From: Antennarius striatus
Lineage: Eukaryota; Chordata; Actinopteri; Lophiiformes; Antennariidae
Direction: 5' to 3'
Length of the DNA stretch: 64,000 nt
NCBI RefSeq assembly: GCF_040054535.1
Contig: NC_090796.1
Coordinates: forward strand, 4,606,501-4,670,500
Position numbers and translations under genes: made by a program. Below, piece by piece: positions 33,775-51,190 of the stretch. Numbering within the stretch: the stretch's first letter is position 1; each line of letters starts with the position of its first letter. The notes beneath the pieces are model-generated. The model was given only the letters and a program-made list of their open reading frames with translations. It did not search any database and was not told the DNA's origin.

Positions 33775-36748
33775 CTATCGACAGGCACAGGTATACACAG
33801 ACATGCCGGGGTAAACTTTTAGCACCATATTCCTGTCAGGATCGAGGAAAAGAACGCTGAGAGAACTCATCTTGTCTGGGACACAGCATGGTTCAGGGAT
33901 GCCGGGGACGATTCCAACAGCTTTGACGATGCTCTGGATGGTGGCATGATTAGAAGGACGCACAACCTGAGGAAATAAATAGTTGGATGGTATTAAAACA
34001 TGCTGCTATACAATAAGCATTGTCTCATTCTTAGTTTGTGATACAAGACTTTCACCCTGGAGGCTAGAGTTCAAATCTCATGTGAAGTTAATGTGTAATT
34101 GATCTTTTCTTAACCTTAACCCTCACCTTGTTGTGTCTTTGTTTATTGCAGTTTCTATTTTATTTTAAGCAGCATGTTAGAATGATTTTGCTGAGGTAAG
34201 GTTTCCAATGCTTAAGGGTATTGTCTGGATGAGATGCACAAGAGTGTGACAAAGCATCACCATGTGAGAAGCCGGGATACAGTCACAAATTCCTGTTTCA
34301 ACTAATCCCTGAACAGAAATACATTTACAACAGAAAAGGCGATGCAAACAAGTGAGAATACATGACGTCACAACATGTATTTTGTGCATTTTTAAACTGT
34401 TATCATTCTACAAATAAAACTCATGGCAAAATGACATCAGTGCTGCATGAACAGGGTCTGTATGTGATGAACTCCTCAGATGTCTGCATAAAAGTTGCTC
34501 TTACTCACTTTAGGGATGGGGAAACCACAGGTCCCAGCGCAGTAGTAGGCATCAAATGACTTTGGTGCCAAAACCCACTCGCTCCAGCCAATGTCAGTGA
34601 AGTCCACCTTGAGGTAGCGCCTGGAGCAGACCCTGGGTTCACTCCACTGTCTCCTCCGGGCCTTTTTCATTGTCCTCTCATCAAAGGTCAGAACCTGGGG
34701 CTTATTCATGGCCCCGTTGCTCTCTTGACCCTGCTTCTTTCCTTTAACTACTGCTTTGGTTTTTGCAGGGAAATATGTATTCTGCCACAGCTCGTGATTC
34801 TTCAAGGTGTTGTAACGGACCTCTGGAATATCATTTGTCTGGATTTGGAGATGAAGCTCCCTACGGGTTCTTGAGGCTGAGGCTGAAGGGGATGCGTCCT
34901 CTCCAACAGGGAAGGACCCGTAGCGCTGGAGTGACAAAGCCACACTATTTGGCTCATCTATAGCTCTATCATCAGCGTATACCAAGATGTATGGCAGGTT
35001 GACTGAAGACAGTCGCTCTTGGCTTTGCGGACTCCTCTGCTGCCCCTCATCTGCTCCAGAACTCATACTGAACTCCACCGTGACCACATGCACCTTGGCA
35101 TCCCTGGCATTTTTCATTACCATCGTTATATCCTTAGTTTGCCAAGAGCCTTTATTGAGAGGAGTCAGAGTTATGTTTCCCAGTTGTGTTGCAAAATCGG
35201 AGTTTGGGGAGGATCCATAATAAAGGAGCTGCAGGGAATGATGATAGTATTGCTGGAGGCCCATTTGCGAGTGGCGAGGCTTTCGGAAATGCCATGAACG
35301 CTGGTGGTGATGGTGACGCTTGTAGAGGAAGTGAAAAGAGGCAAAGAGAATGAGCTCTGAGTCCTGGATGGAGGACAGGTTGAACTGGAACACATCTTTG
35401 CCATTCATGACTCCTAGAGTAGTCAAAGAGAAAGTAATAAATTAAATTGAAAGAACAAGTTCTTAAAAAAAAAAAAAACACATGACAGAATCATTCTTGT
35501 TTTGGTCAATGATTTTTCTCATTTGTCTCTTGGTTAAAAAAAATAAATCATAAATTGCCTTAAACTTTTGTGCTCTTCTTTCTGTTCAGTCATCTCACTC
35601 GGCAATGTTTGACTAACGAGATCTTGTTTTTAACACATCTGACTGACATTAGCAGCAAGATGGAAAATATTAAGCTTAAGTGTCAGCGTCATGCATGACC
35701 AAAAACCTCATCCTATGTCATTACACACTTTAAATCCAGAATGTCACACATCTACCACAGCATGTAAGACTAACACTGAGTCTGTGCAGTATAGGTTTGT
35801 TGATAGCATATGGAAATGCTTACAGGAGAAAAAGCTCCTCTGAGGCTCTTTGCTGTGCAGCGGCGTCTGAGTGTGATAATAGGCCCTTGTCTAACACCTA
35901 GACTGGAGCAGCTACTGGGTAACTAACAGTGCTGGAGACTTTAAGTCCACCGTTCACTAAATCACAACACTGACGAAGCATAAAAAGGAAGATGCTTAGC
36001 CCAAAGGGGAACGACAAAGGGGAAGGGCCTGTATGAATGATTTAACACCTGTGTTTAGGACTTTTACAATGTGACACTGATGATAGAATCAAGACCAAGT
36101 TATTTGTTTAAGATTTCTCAATTTCTCCTGTGCCTATAAAATGTTAGTCTGCAAATAAAACTCAATAGAATTTAAAGAAATAAAACAATTATAAATTACG
36201 TTACATTTATTTTATATAATCAAGAATATGCTAATTAAAAGGTTAGCATATTATAAAAAGTTTCTATCAAATGAATTTGCTTTCATGTTTTTTTAAGAAC
36301 ACACAAGAACATAAAAAGCCGTCTACCAAACCGAAAAACAATTAAATAAGAAAACTAAGTTAAACGTTTTTAAAAGAATGTTCAGTTAATATTTTCAAGC
36401 AGTCAAATTGTGCTTAAATGTTTGCAGTCATCACTGAGTGGATCTCTCTCCACAATTGTTCGTGGGATTAATAAAAAACAAAAACAAAACATGCGGTCAC
36501 TCACGGGGGACTGCTTTGAAACTTCTGACAGTGTTTCCGTCCCTGTGGATCCGTGGCTCCTTACTGTACCTCTCGTACACTTTGAACATGTTGATGGAGA
36601 CCATGTCCTGGTTTGCGCTCTTATGCGTAAAAACGCGCTCCTCCACAGCCGATCGGAAATCAGCCCTTTGACGCAAGGCTTCACCAAGACCCCAGCAGGA
36701 CTCCAGGATCAGAAATAAATGTAGAGTATGGAAAAGCCAACTTGCCAT
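33775..36748 (-). CDS. gdf10: Growth/differentiation factor 10 (BMP3b)
   Basis: Three coding exons, 36748-36505, 35413-34509 and 33966-33775. They are joined by GTGAGT donors and CTAG/TCAG acceptors in phase, giving 446 residues. The signal peptide is [20 protein letters not shown]. The prodomain contains [19 protein letters not shown] at the exon 1 end and a histidine-rich patch ([12 protein letters not shown]). A basic site (KKARRR) precedes a mature domain of about 110 residues starting [20 protein letters not shown], with seven cysteines and the C-terminal TCACR. The mature domain is split by intron 2 after GFPIPK. This sequence is characteristic of the BMP3/GDF10 subgroup. The ending [20 protein letters not shown] and the linkage to gdf2 favour gdf10 over bmp3. 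It is a secreted ligand with roles in skeletal and neural tissue in other vertebrates. Confidence 0.93.
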
Positions 36749-39641
36749 GGCTTACTATATTGAATATGAATCCAGTCAGAAAATTTGAATTATTGAAACA
36801 AAGATGCACTCCGTGTGTTTCTCGCTGGTTAATGCCCACGTTGACCTCCAGCTGCTTTCCCAGGTAAGCCGTGACAGACCCACTCTCCACGTTTGGGGGT
36901 TTGCAGTTGTTTCTACAATGAGAGGAGATGGAGAAAGTCGCACGCACGAAGCTCTGATGCTGAATGACAGATGGTGACGCCTTGGAGCGCGCAGCCAACG
37001 AGAGACGTAGTTCTGATTAGCAGTGAGTCCAGAATGGAATAAATTCCCATTAGAATACATCCGGTCTGTTAAATGTGACCATTTTCCACTGGATCACTGA
37101 AACTTTTCAAGTCAGGTTCAAAGATCAAAACCGAGCTGCGACCCTAGACATAACAGCATTTCTTCGTAACTGTTATTTATGTTGTGTTTCACGTCTGAAA
37201 AGGACGTTTTAATGAGAAGGTCTGCAGTCAAAATCGTGGATTCGCAACTTAAGAAGTTGATGAGCTGTAGAATGGAACTCAGTAAAGTTATCCAGTATTT
37301 TCTGTGCGATGTGTAACAAAGATAAAGCCAGGGTCCGTGCCTGGAGACGCAGCAACATTTAATGTTTCGTGTCTTTGTTCATTCTTCAACCCAACTTCCT
37401 GAAATCCGTTCAGTCTAATTTCTCCTGACCGACAAACAGCAACAAGCAACGCTTTTCCATGTTTAAAACGTTGCAACTTTACGGGTTTCTTCTTTACAAT
37501 CAGGCTTATTTAATGCCATTATTATTTTATTTTCCTTATATGGATACATTTTCTAGACAATTTTCCTCTTCTTCTTTTATTATTATTATGAATATAGAAC
37601 TTTAATTTATTTTTCACAGTTCATGTAGGGGATATTTGTGATTACAATTAAATAAAACTTAAAGAAACAATCAAATAAAAATAAGAGGCAAATGAAATCA
37701 CACATAAATAGAAATACAAAGACAAAAGTTTATATCACACAATCAAATGAGCTGCAAAAATAAGCAACCAACTTCAAAGCCAGGTTAAAAACAATACCAG
37801 TAATGAAGAATTGAAACGCAGCAATTCATTCATCCATTTTCTGGACCTGCTTCATCCGCTGTTTTCGGTCTCGGATACAGCAATACAATACAAAAATAAA
37901 TAAATACATGTAAACACAGGGAGAACATCAGTAGGTTGAAGATACTATATTGTGAAGTACGTTAATTCTCAACTGCCATTTTAAAAACTTTCATCCTTCT
38001 TAGGTTGGAATATGATTCTGGTGCAAGGATACAAGAGGATGCTTTTCTCATTTGTCCAATTCTGAAAAAGCAAAAGACAATCAACATGATGATAAACAAA
38101 ACTCAGTCAGTCCTATTTGGGATTCAGTTCAGATAAGATAAAAAGGGGGTGACATGATCTCTCTTTCTTGTTCTGGTGTAAGTCATGCAAGAACCTTATT
38201 AGTTCTGTATGAACAATTTATAATTTAGCAATGGATGGTTTTGCAACAGCAAACTATAATTCAAAGAAGCCATCAGAAGGTTCTTTGTCATCATCAGGAA
38301 ATTCTTTCTCTGCATTTGACCCATCTCTGAGCAGAGGAATATCCAACCTCATGACATCTTTAGCTGACCCTATCCCTCACAGTTAATAAATTCTATTGGA
38401 CACTTAAAATCAATCCAATTAGACTGGATTTCACTGGTAGTAAGTGACCATTTCTGATTACAAAAACAATACAATTTTCAACCACTTCAAGTAAACAGTG
38501 TGTGGGGACTAAAATGCAGATGCTATCCGAACCTCAGGATGACAGGCAGCCAGTGGTAGAAGGAGGACCGCCTCACCAATTTTTAGGGTCTGTCTGCTTT
38601 CTGTGTTTCCAATGCAACACAATAGTTTCCCTGTGAGAGAGAGGGAAGCAGGGTAGAGTCAACACAGGTCAGACAGCTATTAAAATACCTCGTACTGGTC
38701 CTGAGGGAGATCACAACGGTCTCTTTGACACCATCGACTCTAACATCAGGGATAAAGGGCTTTTCTAGGACTGGGATCCCCTTCAGTAAAACACTGGTGT
38801 GTTTAAAAGTTGTACTGCTTCAGTGACGGTGTAAGATAACATCTGTCTCCACTGGGAACTATTGAAACTCTCTTATCACTCATTATGAGGTTTTCTAATT
38901 GCTTGTAATTTTGGTTAGACAAAATAATGTTGCTCTTGTAAGCTTTCCTTTCATGGTGTATGGTTTTCTTTACGTTTGGTTTCAAAATAAATTAATGTGG
39001 GATGAGGGAAGATAAGGATGAAAAGACTCTTAAATCTTTTATAAGCTCTCTACACCATTAAAAATGTAATAATGATTTTATATGATTCCTAAAAGAAGAA
39101 CAACTTATGTTTACCCGGAAGAAACATCTTGTGGTGTGTGAGTAGTGACTTTTCTCTCTCAGAAGCAAAGGCAACGGCAGCCATAGCTTGATTTCTAACC
39201 AGGCCCTTGGGATCAGAGGCTCTGAGAGCTGCTTGATGTGGTCATTGAACCACAAACCCCCCTAAGAAGGTTCCCTCTTCTGGGAAGATGTTTGGAGGCA
39301 CAAAGTCCCTGACTTTGTCATTGATGGCCACCATCAATCCATTACTAACAATTACATTTTTAACCATGGCTGCAAGCTTTTCCTCAATTTATCCTTCTAT
39401 TTTTAGCTGTCTAAATGTAACCAGTAATCCAGTTTGTGAATTAATTTTTTTCCCTATGTGTGCAAATATGTAGAAGTTATTTGTAAATCATATTCAGCAG
39501 TAAGAAATGACTGCAGCCAAAAATTCATGCACAAGTTCTGAAATTGAAGATTTGAGATCATTAAAACCTAATCTAATATAATATAATCTAATATAATAAT
39601 CTAATCTATTGGGGATTTATTTTTCCGTCATTTGCGGATTA
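36749..39641. other. Upstream flank of gdf10 and gene desert start
   Basis: Holds the gdf10 promoter side. No TATA box stands out. A degraded piece near 37829-37880 (CATCCATTTTCTGGACC word) resembles the ends of common fish repeats. No exon is supported. Confidence 0.4.
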
Positions 39642-39914
39642 CAGCGATCCCTTGCTTGTTCGCACTTCAAGATGCACGGTTTCACTGCACCGCTGATTTT
39701 TAGTAGGTTGTCATGTGATACTGTGACCGAATCCGTAAGTGTGCTGGGTTCCGAGATTCATGGAACGCATCACACTACAATGAAATGGGGAGGGTTCATA
39801 AACATTCAAATTACCGTTAATAATAAAATAAATAGTTTGACGCTATATCGCGAATTTCGTTTTTTTCACAGGTGGCCCTGGAACGCATTGACCGCGAGTA
39901 ATGAGGTATTACTG
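39642..39914. mobile_element. Short non-autonomous TIR DNA transposon
   Basis: Left end CAGCGATCCCTTGCTTGTTCGC. Right end, read on minus, CAGTAATACCTCATTACTCGCG. These are related inverted termini. TA flanks both sides (39640-39641 and 39915-39916), the target duplication of Tc1/mariner/pogo-type elements. The 273-bp interior has no coding frame, so it is MITE-like. The superfamily is inferred from TA and the CAGT-type ends. Confidence 0.6.
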
Positions 39915-39916
39915 TA

Positions 39917-44105
<4,189 letters not shown>

Positions 44106-44106
44106 A

Positions 44107-44109
<3 letters not shown>

Positions 44110-44197
<88 letters not shown>
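44110..44197 (+). repeat. (AT)n microsatellite
   Basis: About 88 bp of pure AT dinucleotide. Confidence 0.95.
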
Positions 44198-44201
<4 letters not shown>

Positions 44202-45369
44202 ATAACTGTGAGTCTTTATAGCAGAGGTCCAAACATTACAAACTGCCTCTAAACCAAATGCCAGTGTGTGACTGTGTGACGGATGAGTCTGAATGTCTCC
44301 CATGAGGAGACCTTTCATTAGTAAATGGTGATCACTCTCCTCAAGTGTCTTTAAGGCTGCAATTTTCTCTAAATGAGTTGTTTTGGCCAATCCTCCTTAG
44401 AAGCCCACGTCTGAGAACAATCATCCACAATGTGTTTGTCAGTTATTTGAAAAATTGACAAAGATCTCAAATTGCTCCTATTATTCACATCTCATGCTTC
44501 TGGACAGCTGCATTTTAAAAACTACAGCAGTGATTGCATATCTTTCTTTGCCAGTAGGACTGGTTTGAGGCACCAGGCGCTCCAGTTGAAGTTACACTCC
44601 AGAACCAGACCTGTGCTCAGACTCGGCATCACCCAGTTAATTCTCTCTTTATTAACTACCTCCAGATTGCACTGGGCTTTTGTTAGAACGGCAGACCAGG
44701 CAAGGTTAGAGCTGCTGCTCAGAAGTAAAGCACATGGACCTCACTCTGAGACACTGGACATTGGCTCATGGTTTTACTCCTACTGTTTGTTGAACTTTAT
44801 CTCCAGCACTCATAGAGCTACAGTGTTGGTGAACAGAATTCCCCTTTCCACTTCCAAATGGAACATGACCTAATGAATGATTTTGATTTGATGCTATTTC
44901 ATTGATTTTTGTAGCTAAGGACAAGGGTAAACATTCTGAGAAAATGATGGATCACATTTAAATGTTTGACACACATTACATTGCAAAAGTTTTGTTTCTC
45001 CAATATCTTTGTTTGAAACAGTGTTAGCTATGATGATTAGCTGCCTCTAATTCAGTTGGCACATTGCTTGCTATGTCCATTTGACATAAAAGTAACAACA
45101 TAACAACATAGTAATATAACATAAACAGAGTACTTTTTTCCTTCATAGTATTACTAAAATTATTTGCTGACGCTCCAGAAAATAAAATAAATTGTGGATA
45201 CATGATTTTAAAGTAATGTGTTGCAGTGACACATTAGTTTTATTCGAAACAGGACAATATAACTGTTGCAGTGCACAAGTTAAGCAATCATGTCCTATTT
45301 ATCATAAATGGTAATTCCTTGTAATATGATTTTGCCTGTTGGTGGTGGTGGTGGTTTGTGTGTGTGTGT
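44198..45369. other. Non-coding stretch
   Basis: Nothing recognised. A 133-codon plus-strand frame (44472-44873) has no domain resemblance, and I treat it as chance. Confidence 0.35.
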
Positions 45370-45700
45370 GGTGGCGCAGTGGTTAGCACTGCCGCCTCAC
45401 AACACAGCGGACCCGGGTTCGAGTCCCGCTCTGTGCGGAGTTCGAATGCTCTCCTCATGTCTGCTTGGGTTCTTTCCGGGTTCACCGGCTTCCTCCCACC
45501 TCCTGCGCCTCAGGTTGATTGGCCGTTCCAAATTTCCCGTAGTAATGAGTGTGTGTGTGCATGGTTGTATGTCTTTGTATGTGGCTCTGCGGTGCACTGG
45601 CGTTGTGCCCGGAGTGTCCCCTGCCTCGCGCCCTATGCCGCCGAGATAGACTCCAGCTCCCCGTGACCCGCTGCGGCGGATACAGCGGTGGTAATCTGAA
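45370..45700 (+). repeat. SINE-like interspersed repeat, copy 2
   Basis: Same repeat as 25751-26080, same strand. A-box-like TGGCGCAGTGG is at 45372-45382 and B-box-like GGTTCGAGTCC at 45416-45426. It ends with AGCGGTGGTAATCTGAAGAT and passes straight into a (TA)n tract (45702-45728), the equivalent of the (CTGA)n tail of copy 1. Confidence 0.65.
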
Positions 45701-45701
45701 G

Positions 45702-45728
45702 ATATATATATATATATATATATATATC
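45702..45728 (+). repeat. (TA)n tail after SINE-like copy 2
   Basis: About 27 bp of TA directly after the repeat body. Confidence 0.8.
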
Positions 45729-47540
45729 TATGTAATACAAGAAATTACATATTAATTTTTCTGTGCTGGCCACACTCACTGTCCAGTCAAATGATACCTT
45801 TTGAATTAAAACAAAATATAAAATATTGAATTCCAAATACCGTTACTTTGGCTTTTAGAGCTGATTATATAGAGATAAACTACTTTGCTTTCTTTTTTAT
45901 CAGACCAATACAGTCTATACACTAGAGTTAAGTTTGGCTCCATATTATTAAAGTGCCTTTTCTTTACAGGAAGGCCCCCTGTTGTTTATGCTTGTGATGA
46001 GCTGAGGAAGGGATCAGCTATAAAGAGCTGCACTCTGTCCTCGCAGCTATACATCACTGCAAGGGCTGCGCTACAGAAAGGGCCATTTTCCCATCATCCC
46101 TCAGTCAGTTAGACTGTTACTCTTCACATTAATGGACCAAATGGACTGACGACTGGCACCAAGCGCTCTCCATACTTCTCTCCCCCCCTGAATTTATTAC
46201 TCCATCTTTGTATATATGTTCACCCCTTTCCCAGTCTGCTTATTTGTCTCTCTCCACTTTCCTCTCTCAGGTTTTCTATCAATCCTGTTTCAGTATATGT
46301 GCTCAGCTGTCTTTTAAGCATTTGGTCAGTATGACATAGTCAAGGCCGTGGTGGGATTTGGTCTCAAGCTGATTTTCATGCAGGGTGATATTTTGTGTGT
46401 CATTGCCTCTGTCAGTCATACAACAAATTGTATCTGCAGGTTCTCTAGCCAGGTCTGAACATTTTATTCTCTTTTCCTGCGAGAGAATGGAATTAAGTTG
46501 GTGCATTGCAGACTTCAGTTTTGTTGGCTAGGCACACTGTTTCCCTTGGCTGCTGCAAATTAAGGCCTTTTTTCGTTTCTATAAATGGGCTCTTTTCATG
46601 TATCCATGAGGAAATATTTGATATTTGAAGGGACTTAAGAGGATACTGAACTATAGTATTCTCAGTCAGGAACCCTAAATTTGTATTGTAAGTTCACACA
46701 CGTCATATTGAGGATAATAGCTGGGCTCCCTCTACATGAATTGTCATGGTTTTCATCAGAATGGGTTGCAAAAGTGCTGGAGACAGAAATAACTGGATTG
46801 ATGATCAGAGGCGAGGCGTTAAAGAATTGCTTCCTGTCTCTGAGAGCTGATGACTGAACCAGGGAAGGAGGCAGCAGATGGTCAAAGCACAGATAGCAGA
46901 GACACTGATGAAATGAAACAGAAAGGATTTTGAAGCTTTATTTTTTTGAATACACATTTACATGAATAAAAAATTAACCTAGACAAACACTTTGATGACA
47001 AATTTTCTTTGACAACTGTATTCTCCATTCCTGAGATTAGTGAAGAGATGTCATGTTACATTTAATATTGTTAAGATAAAAGCTAAAACTAAAGTTGCAT
47101 ACAAAAATCTTTCACAAACAAGAAGGAGCAGTTAATCCCCTGGTGTGAATAATGAAGGAGAGAGACAACTGCACCAAAAACTCGAAAGATAATATACCAT
47201 ATTCTCACAAACAGATGAATTGACTGAGGCAGCAGTAGATGGTAGCTACAATTTCTTGTGAAGTAAAAGTACTGTTTTGGTAATTTGACTATAAGAAATG
47301 ACAGATCAGAGGGATTCAGTACCCTTCACCACAGAAGAAGTGTTGGTAAATTTAAAGGTCATGTGCCCAACTATATATTGAGTTGTGATTTGTAGTATTG
47401 ACTTTACTGTTAGTCATCAGACTGAACTTTTATTATTTTTTATTTGTATTTTTTGCCATTAAGACAGGGCCTGGTTGATTGCGTTCCAAAGCTAAGGTAA
47501 GCTCACTTGTATTAGCTTCATCTGTATGGATAATATAATA
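45729..47540. other. Non-coding stretch
   Basis: No gene or named repeat recognised. Confidence 0.35.
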
Positions 47541-47542
47541 CT

Positions 47543-47700
<158 letters not shown>

Positions 47701-50290
47701 GATTGAATAAATATAAACAGTATAAAATTAAATTAAATCCATTCAACAGCGTGCTGACCTCGCCACCTCCCCCCTGCTCCTCCTGAGAGAGTCATTGTAC
47801 CCCCTGATGGCACGGGGCACAAAGGAGGACCTCAGCCTCTCTGTGGAGGCGCTGTGTGACAGCAGTCTGCCGCTGAAGGTGCTTCTCCGCTGGGAGAAGG
47901 TGGTGTGCAGGGTAGCCTTAACTGATAGCCTTAACTTTAGACATGGTCCTGCTCTCCAGAAGCGTATCCACAGAGTCCAGGCTCAGCCCGACCACTGAGC
48001 CCGCTCTGCGGATGAGTCTGTTCAGATGGTCCATATCTCTTTTCCTGGCCCCCCAACCCAACACACAATGGCATATGACAGCACAGTGGAGACTACAGAC
48101 TGATAGAACATGAGAAGGAGCTTAGGACAGATGTTGAAGGAGGCCAGCCTCCTCAGGATGTACATCCTGCTCTGCCCCTTTTTGTACACACAGTCCGAGT
48201 TGAGTGACCAGTCCAGTCTGCTGTCTAGCTGCAGTCCCAGGTACTTACAGTTTTCTACCACCTCCACCTCACTGCCCTCGATGATCACCGGCTGTGGAGA
48301 GGGAGATGCCCGCCGGAAATCCAGCACCATCTCCTTGGTCTTGGAGACGTTGAGCTGGAGCTGGTTCTGTTGGCACCACTCCACAAAGTCAGCCACCAAT
48401 GCCCTGTACGCCCCCTCATCACTCCCCCGGATACATGCCACTATCGCAGTGTCATCGGAGTACTTCTTTATGTGGCATGTATCCGACTTGTTCTTGAAGT
48501 CCGAAAGGTAGAGGGGGAAGAGAATGGGGGAGAGAACGGTCCCCTGTGGCACCCCCGTGTTGCTGGTCACCATAGAAGACAAACAGTCCCCCATACGGAC
48601 ATACTCGGGTCTGTCCGTTAGGTAGTCCGTAATCCACCTCACGAGGTAGGGGTCCACAGCCATGGAGGTCAGTTTGTCCCTCAGGAGCCGGGGCTGGATG
48701 GTGTTGAAGGCGCTTGAAATGTCAAAGAAGAGCACCCTGACGGCACACCCTCCGACATCCAGGTAGGAGAGGACGCGGTGGAGGAGGTACAAAACAACGT
48801 CGTCAACCCCAACCTTGGCCTGATAGGCGAACTGGAGAGGGTCCATAGTACCCTGCACTTGTGGATGCATGAGCTCCAGGACTAGTCGCTCTAGGGTCTT
48901 CATTACGTGGGAGGTAATAGCGACCGGTCGGTGGTCGTTGAGCTTAGTAGGGTGTACAGGGACGATGCAGGAGGTCTTCCACAGTGACGGGACCCTCCCC
49001 ATCCGCAGACTGATGTTAAACAATCACTGCAGGGGGTCCCCCAGTTCTGAAGCACAGGCTCGGAGGAGTCTTAGGGAGACCTTATCCGGTCCAGCCGCCT
49101 TGTAGGGATGAAGACTCCTCAGCGTTGTCGTCAACAGGTCTGCAGTGATGACGGTCTCAGTCGTGGTGGGAGCAGGAGGACGTGACGAGGTTGGAAGTAC
49201 AGTGGTTGAGGTGGGGCCATAGAGCTTCGCAGTTCTTGGAGTGGGCTCGGGAGAAGTGGCAGGGGTGGAAAGAGACGAAGCACAGGAGGAGGGAGCATCA
49301 GTGGAACGGTCTGCAGGGCCAGGAGAGGCCTGGGACGAGGAGCCGGAGACTCTGCCTCCCTCAGGCAGAGTCTCACTTCCTCCTGGCCCTTCCTCATCTC
49401 CTCCTCGTTCTTGCTCCTGAACGCCCACTTCTTCCTGTTCAGGATGGCCTTGACTTCCTTTGTTACCCAGGGTTTGTTGTTGGGGTAACACCTGATTGTC
49501 CTGACAGGGTCCACGGTGTCCACACAGAAATTCATGTAATGTGTAAAACACTGAGCTGCCTCCTCAATGTCCTCCCCATGTGAGTCCACAATAACATCCC
49601 AGTTGGTCGTCTGGAAGCATTCCCTCAGCATCTCCTCTGCTTCCGGGGACCACCTCCTGACCTGCCGTGTTGTTGCTGGCAGCCGTTTCACCAGCAGTAT
49701 GAAGGTGGGCTGTAGGTACACTAGGTTATGGTTTGATTTACCTAGTGAAGGGAGGGGAGTGGCGGTGTATGCCTCCTTAGCAATAGTGTAGAATAGATCG
49801 ATGGTTCTGTTCTTCCGTGTGGGACAGTCTACACACTGGACCATTGTGGGGAGAGATGAGTCCAAGGTGACGTGGTTAAAGTCACCGGTAATAATGACGA
49901 GTGCTTCCGGGTGCCGGGTCCAAAGAGCGGAGGTGGTCCCACAGATGGTCTCTCGTGCAGTCTCTGGGTCTGCACATGGGGGGATGTAGACGGCGAGGAC
50001 AATAACGTGTGAAAATTCAGGCGCCAGGTAGTAGGGTCTGATGCTAACAGCTGTTAGCTCCAGATCGTGGTTACACAGTGTTGATTTCACCGTCACATGT
50101 CCCGGATGGCACTATCTATCGTTGGTATAGATGATTAATCCACCTCCTTTCTTCTTACTGGCGGTGTTCGTGTCCCGGTTCGCTTGTACACCCGCTCGGG
50201 AGCCGCGATATCTCTGTCAAAGCACGGCGGGGATGAGATCGCGTGTTGCTGGGTCTCCTTTGACTCTCATGGACATCAACTCCTCCCTGG
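47701..50290 (-). mobile_element. CR1/L2/Rex1-type LINE, long degenerate copy
   Basis: Minus strand, about 2.6 kb. The 5' part (50096-49380) carries the second half of an endonuclease domain (ITGDFNHVTLDSSLPTMVQC) and its linker (NRKKWAFRSKNEEEMRKGQE). The centre has PYKAAGPDKVSLRLLR. The 3' half is a reverse transcriptase. Similarity to the copy at 24.1-25.7 kb covers the last 0.75 kb. The 5' boundary near 50290 is approximate, and the N-terminal endonuclease part is missing. Confidence 0.8.
48022..50096 (-). pseudogene. LINE endonuclease-reverse transcriptase remnant
   Basis: The polymerase frame (49023-48022) has DHRPVAITSHVMKTLERLVL, FFDISSAFNTIQPRLL, GVPQGTVLSPILF and the catalytic YSDD. 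An in-frame TGA at about 49024 separates it from its own upstream part (DPLQ, then stop). A frameshift near 49380 separates that part from the endonuclease frame. The element cannot make a full protein. Clade assignment (CR1, L2 or Rex1/Babar) is not resolvable by eye. Confidence 0.8.
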
Positions 50291-50740
50291 GGTATCTAAA
50301 TTTATGTTAGAATAATATACACAGAAACATAGAAAAATTTTTTAAATTAAGCATAACAAACTCGCTCTGAGCAGAGGAAACTTGCAGCCTGCTCGCGCAT
50401 GTGCAGAGGACCATAACTTATCTTTAATGTCAAAATAGGGAAAAAAATATTTTAGTTTCTGTCCTTCGAGTGACAGCTGAGTGACACAAAATTGGCCTTT
50501 TCCCCCAGAGATTTAACTTTATCCTGAAAAAGCTCTTTCCCTGCTTAAATTGAAAAAAAAAAAAAGTTTCTCTCTCTTTTAATGTACACTTCAACTCAAC
50601 TTATGTCATATTGAGGTTATTTAATGGTATGTCAACCAACTTTCTGAGTTGGAGTGCAGTGAGGTTTTGAGGTTTTTCCTCCTCAAAAACAAAAGCTCAG
50701 TGGTGATATTATGTTACTGTACCTCTCAGTTTTGAGCCTG
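50291..50740. other. Non-coding stretch
   Basis: Nothing recognised beyond A- and T-rich runs. Confidence 0.35.
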
Positions 50741-51190
50741 ACACAGGCATTTAACTCATCTCGGCAGATTATTTCTCAAACTTGGGAAATATTTGAGAAA
50801 TGACATATTCGTCCGTCCAGTTCAGCTTCCTATTATCTGTATTTTCAGTTGTAATCATTCCTGAAAGTTTATGTTCAACCACGATGCACAATCTATTCAC
50901 AGCAATCTTCTAGCTTTAATCTTTCAGAATGTTTTTGTAGTACAACTGTAAATTGAACTGCTCGAACACAGGCATTTAACTCATCTCGGCAGATTATTTC
51001 TCAAACTTGGGAAATATTTGAGAAATGACATATTCGTCCGTCCAGTTCAGCTTCCTATTATCTGTATTTTCAGTTGTAATCATTCCTGAAAGTTTATGTT
51101 CAACCACGATGCACAATCTATTCACAGCAATCTTCTAGCTTTAATCTTTCAGAATGTTTTTGTAGTACAACTGTAAGTTGAACTGCTCGA
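50741..51190 (+). repeat. Near-perfect 225-bp tandem duplication
   Basis: 50741-50965 and 50966-51190 are adjacent copies starting ACACAGGCATTTAACTCATC. I found one mismatch (CTGTAAATTG against CTGTAAGTTG). No coding content. Confidence 0.9.

Noticed and set aside
44472-44873. 133-codon plus-strand frame
   Set aside because: No domain, no splice or start context and no neighbouring exon. The length is compatible with chance.
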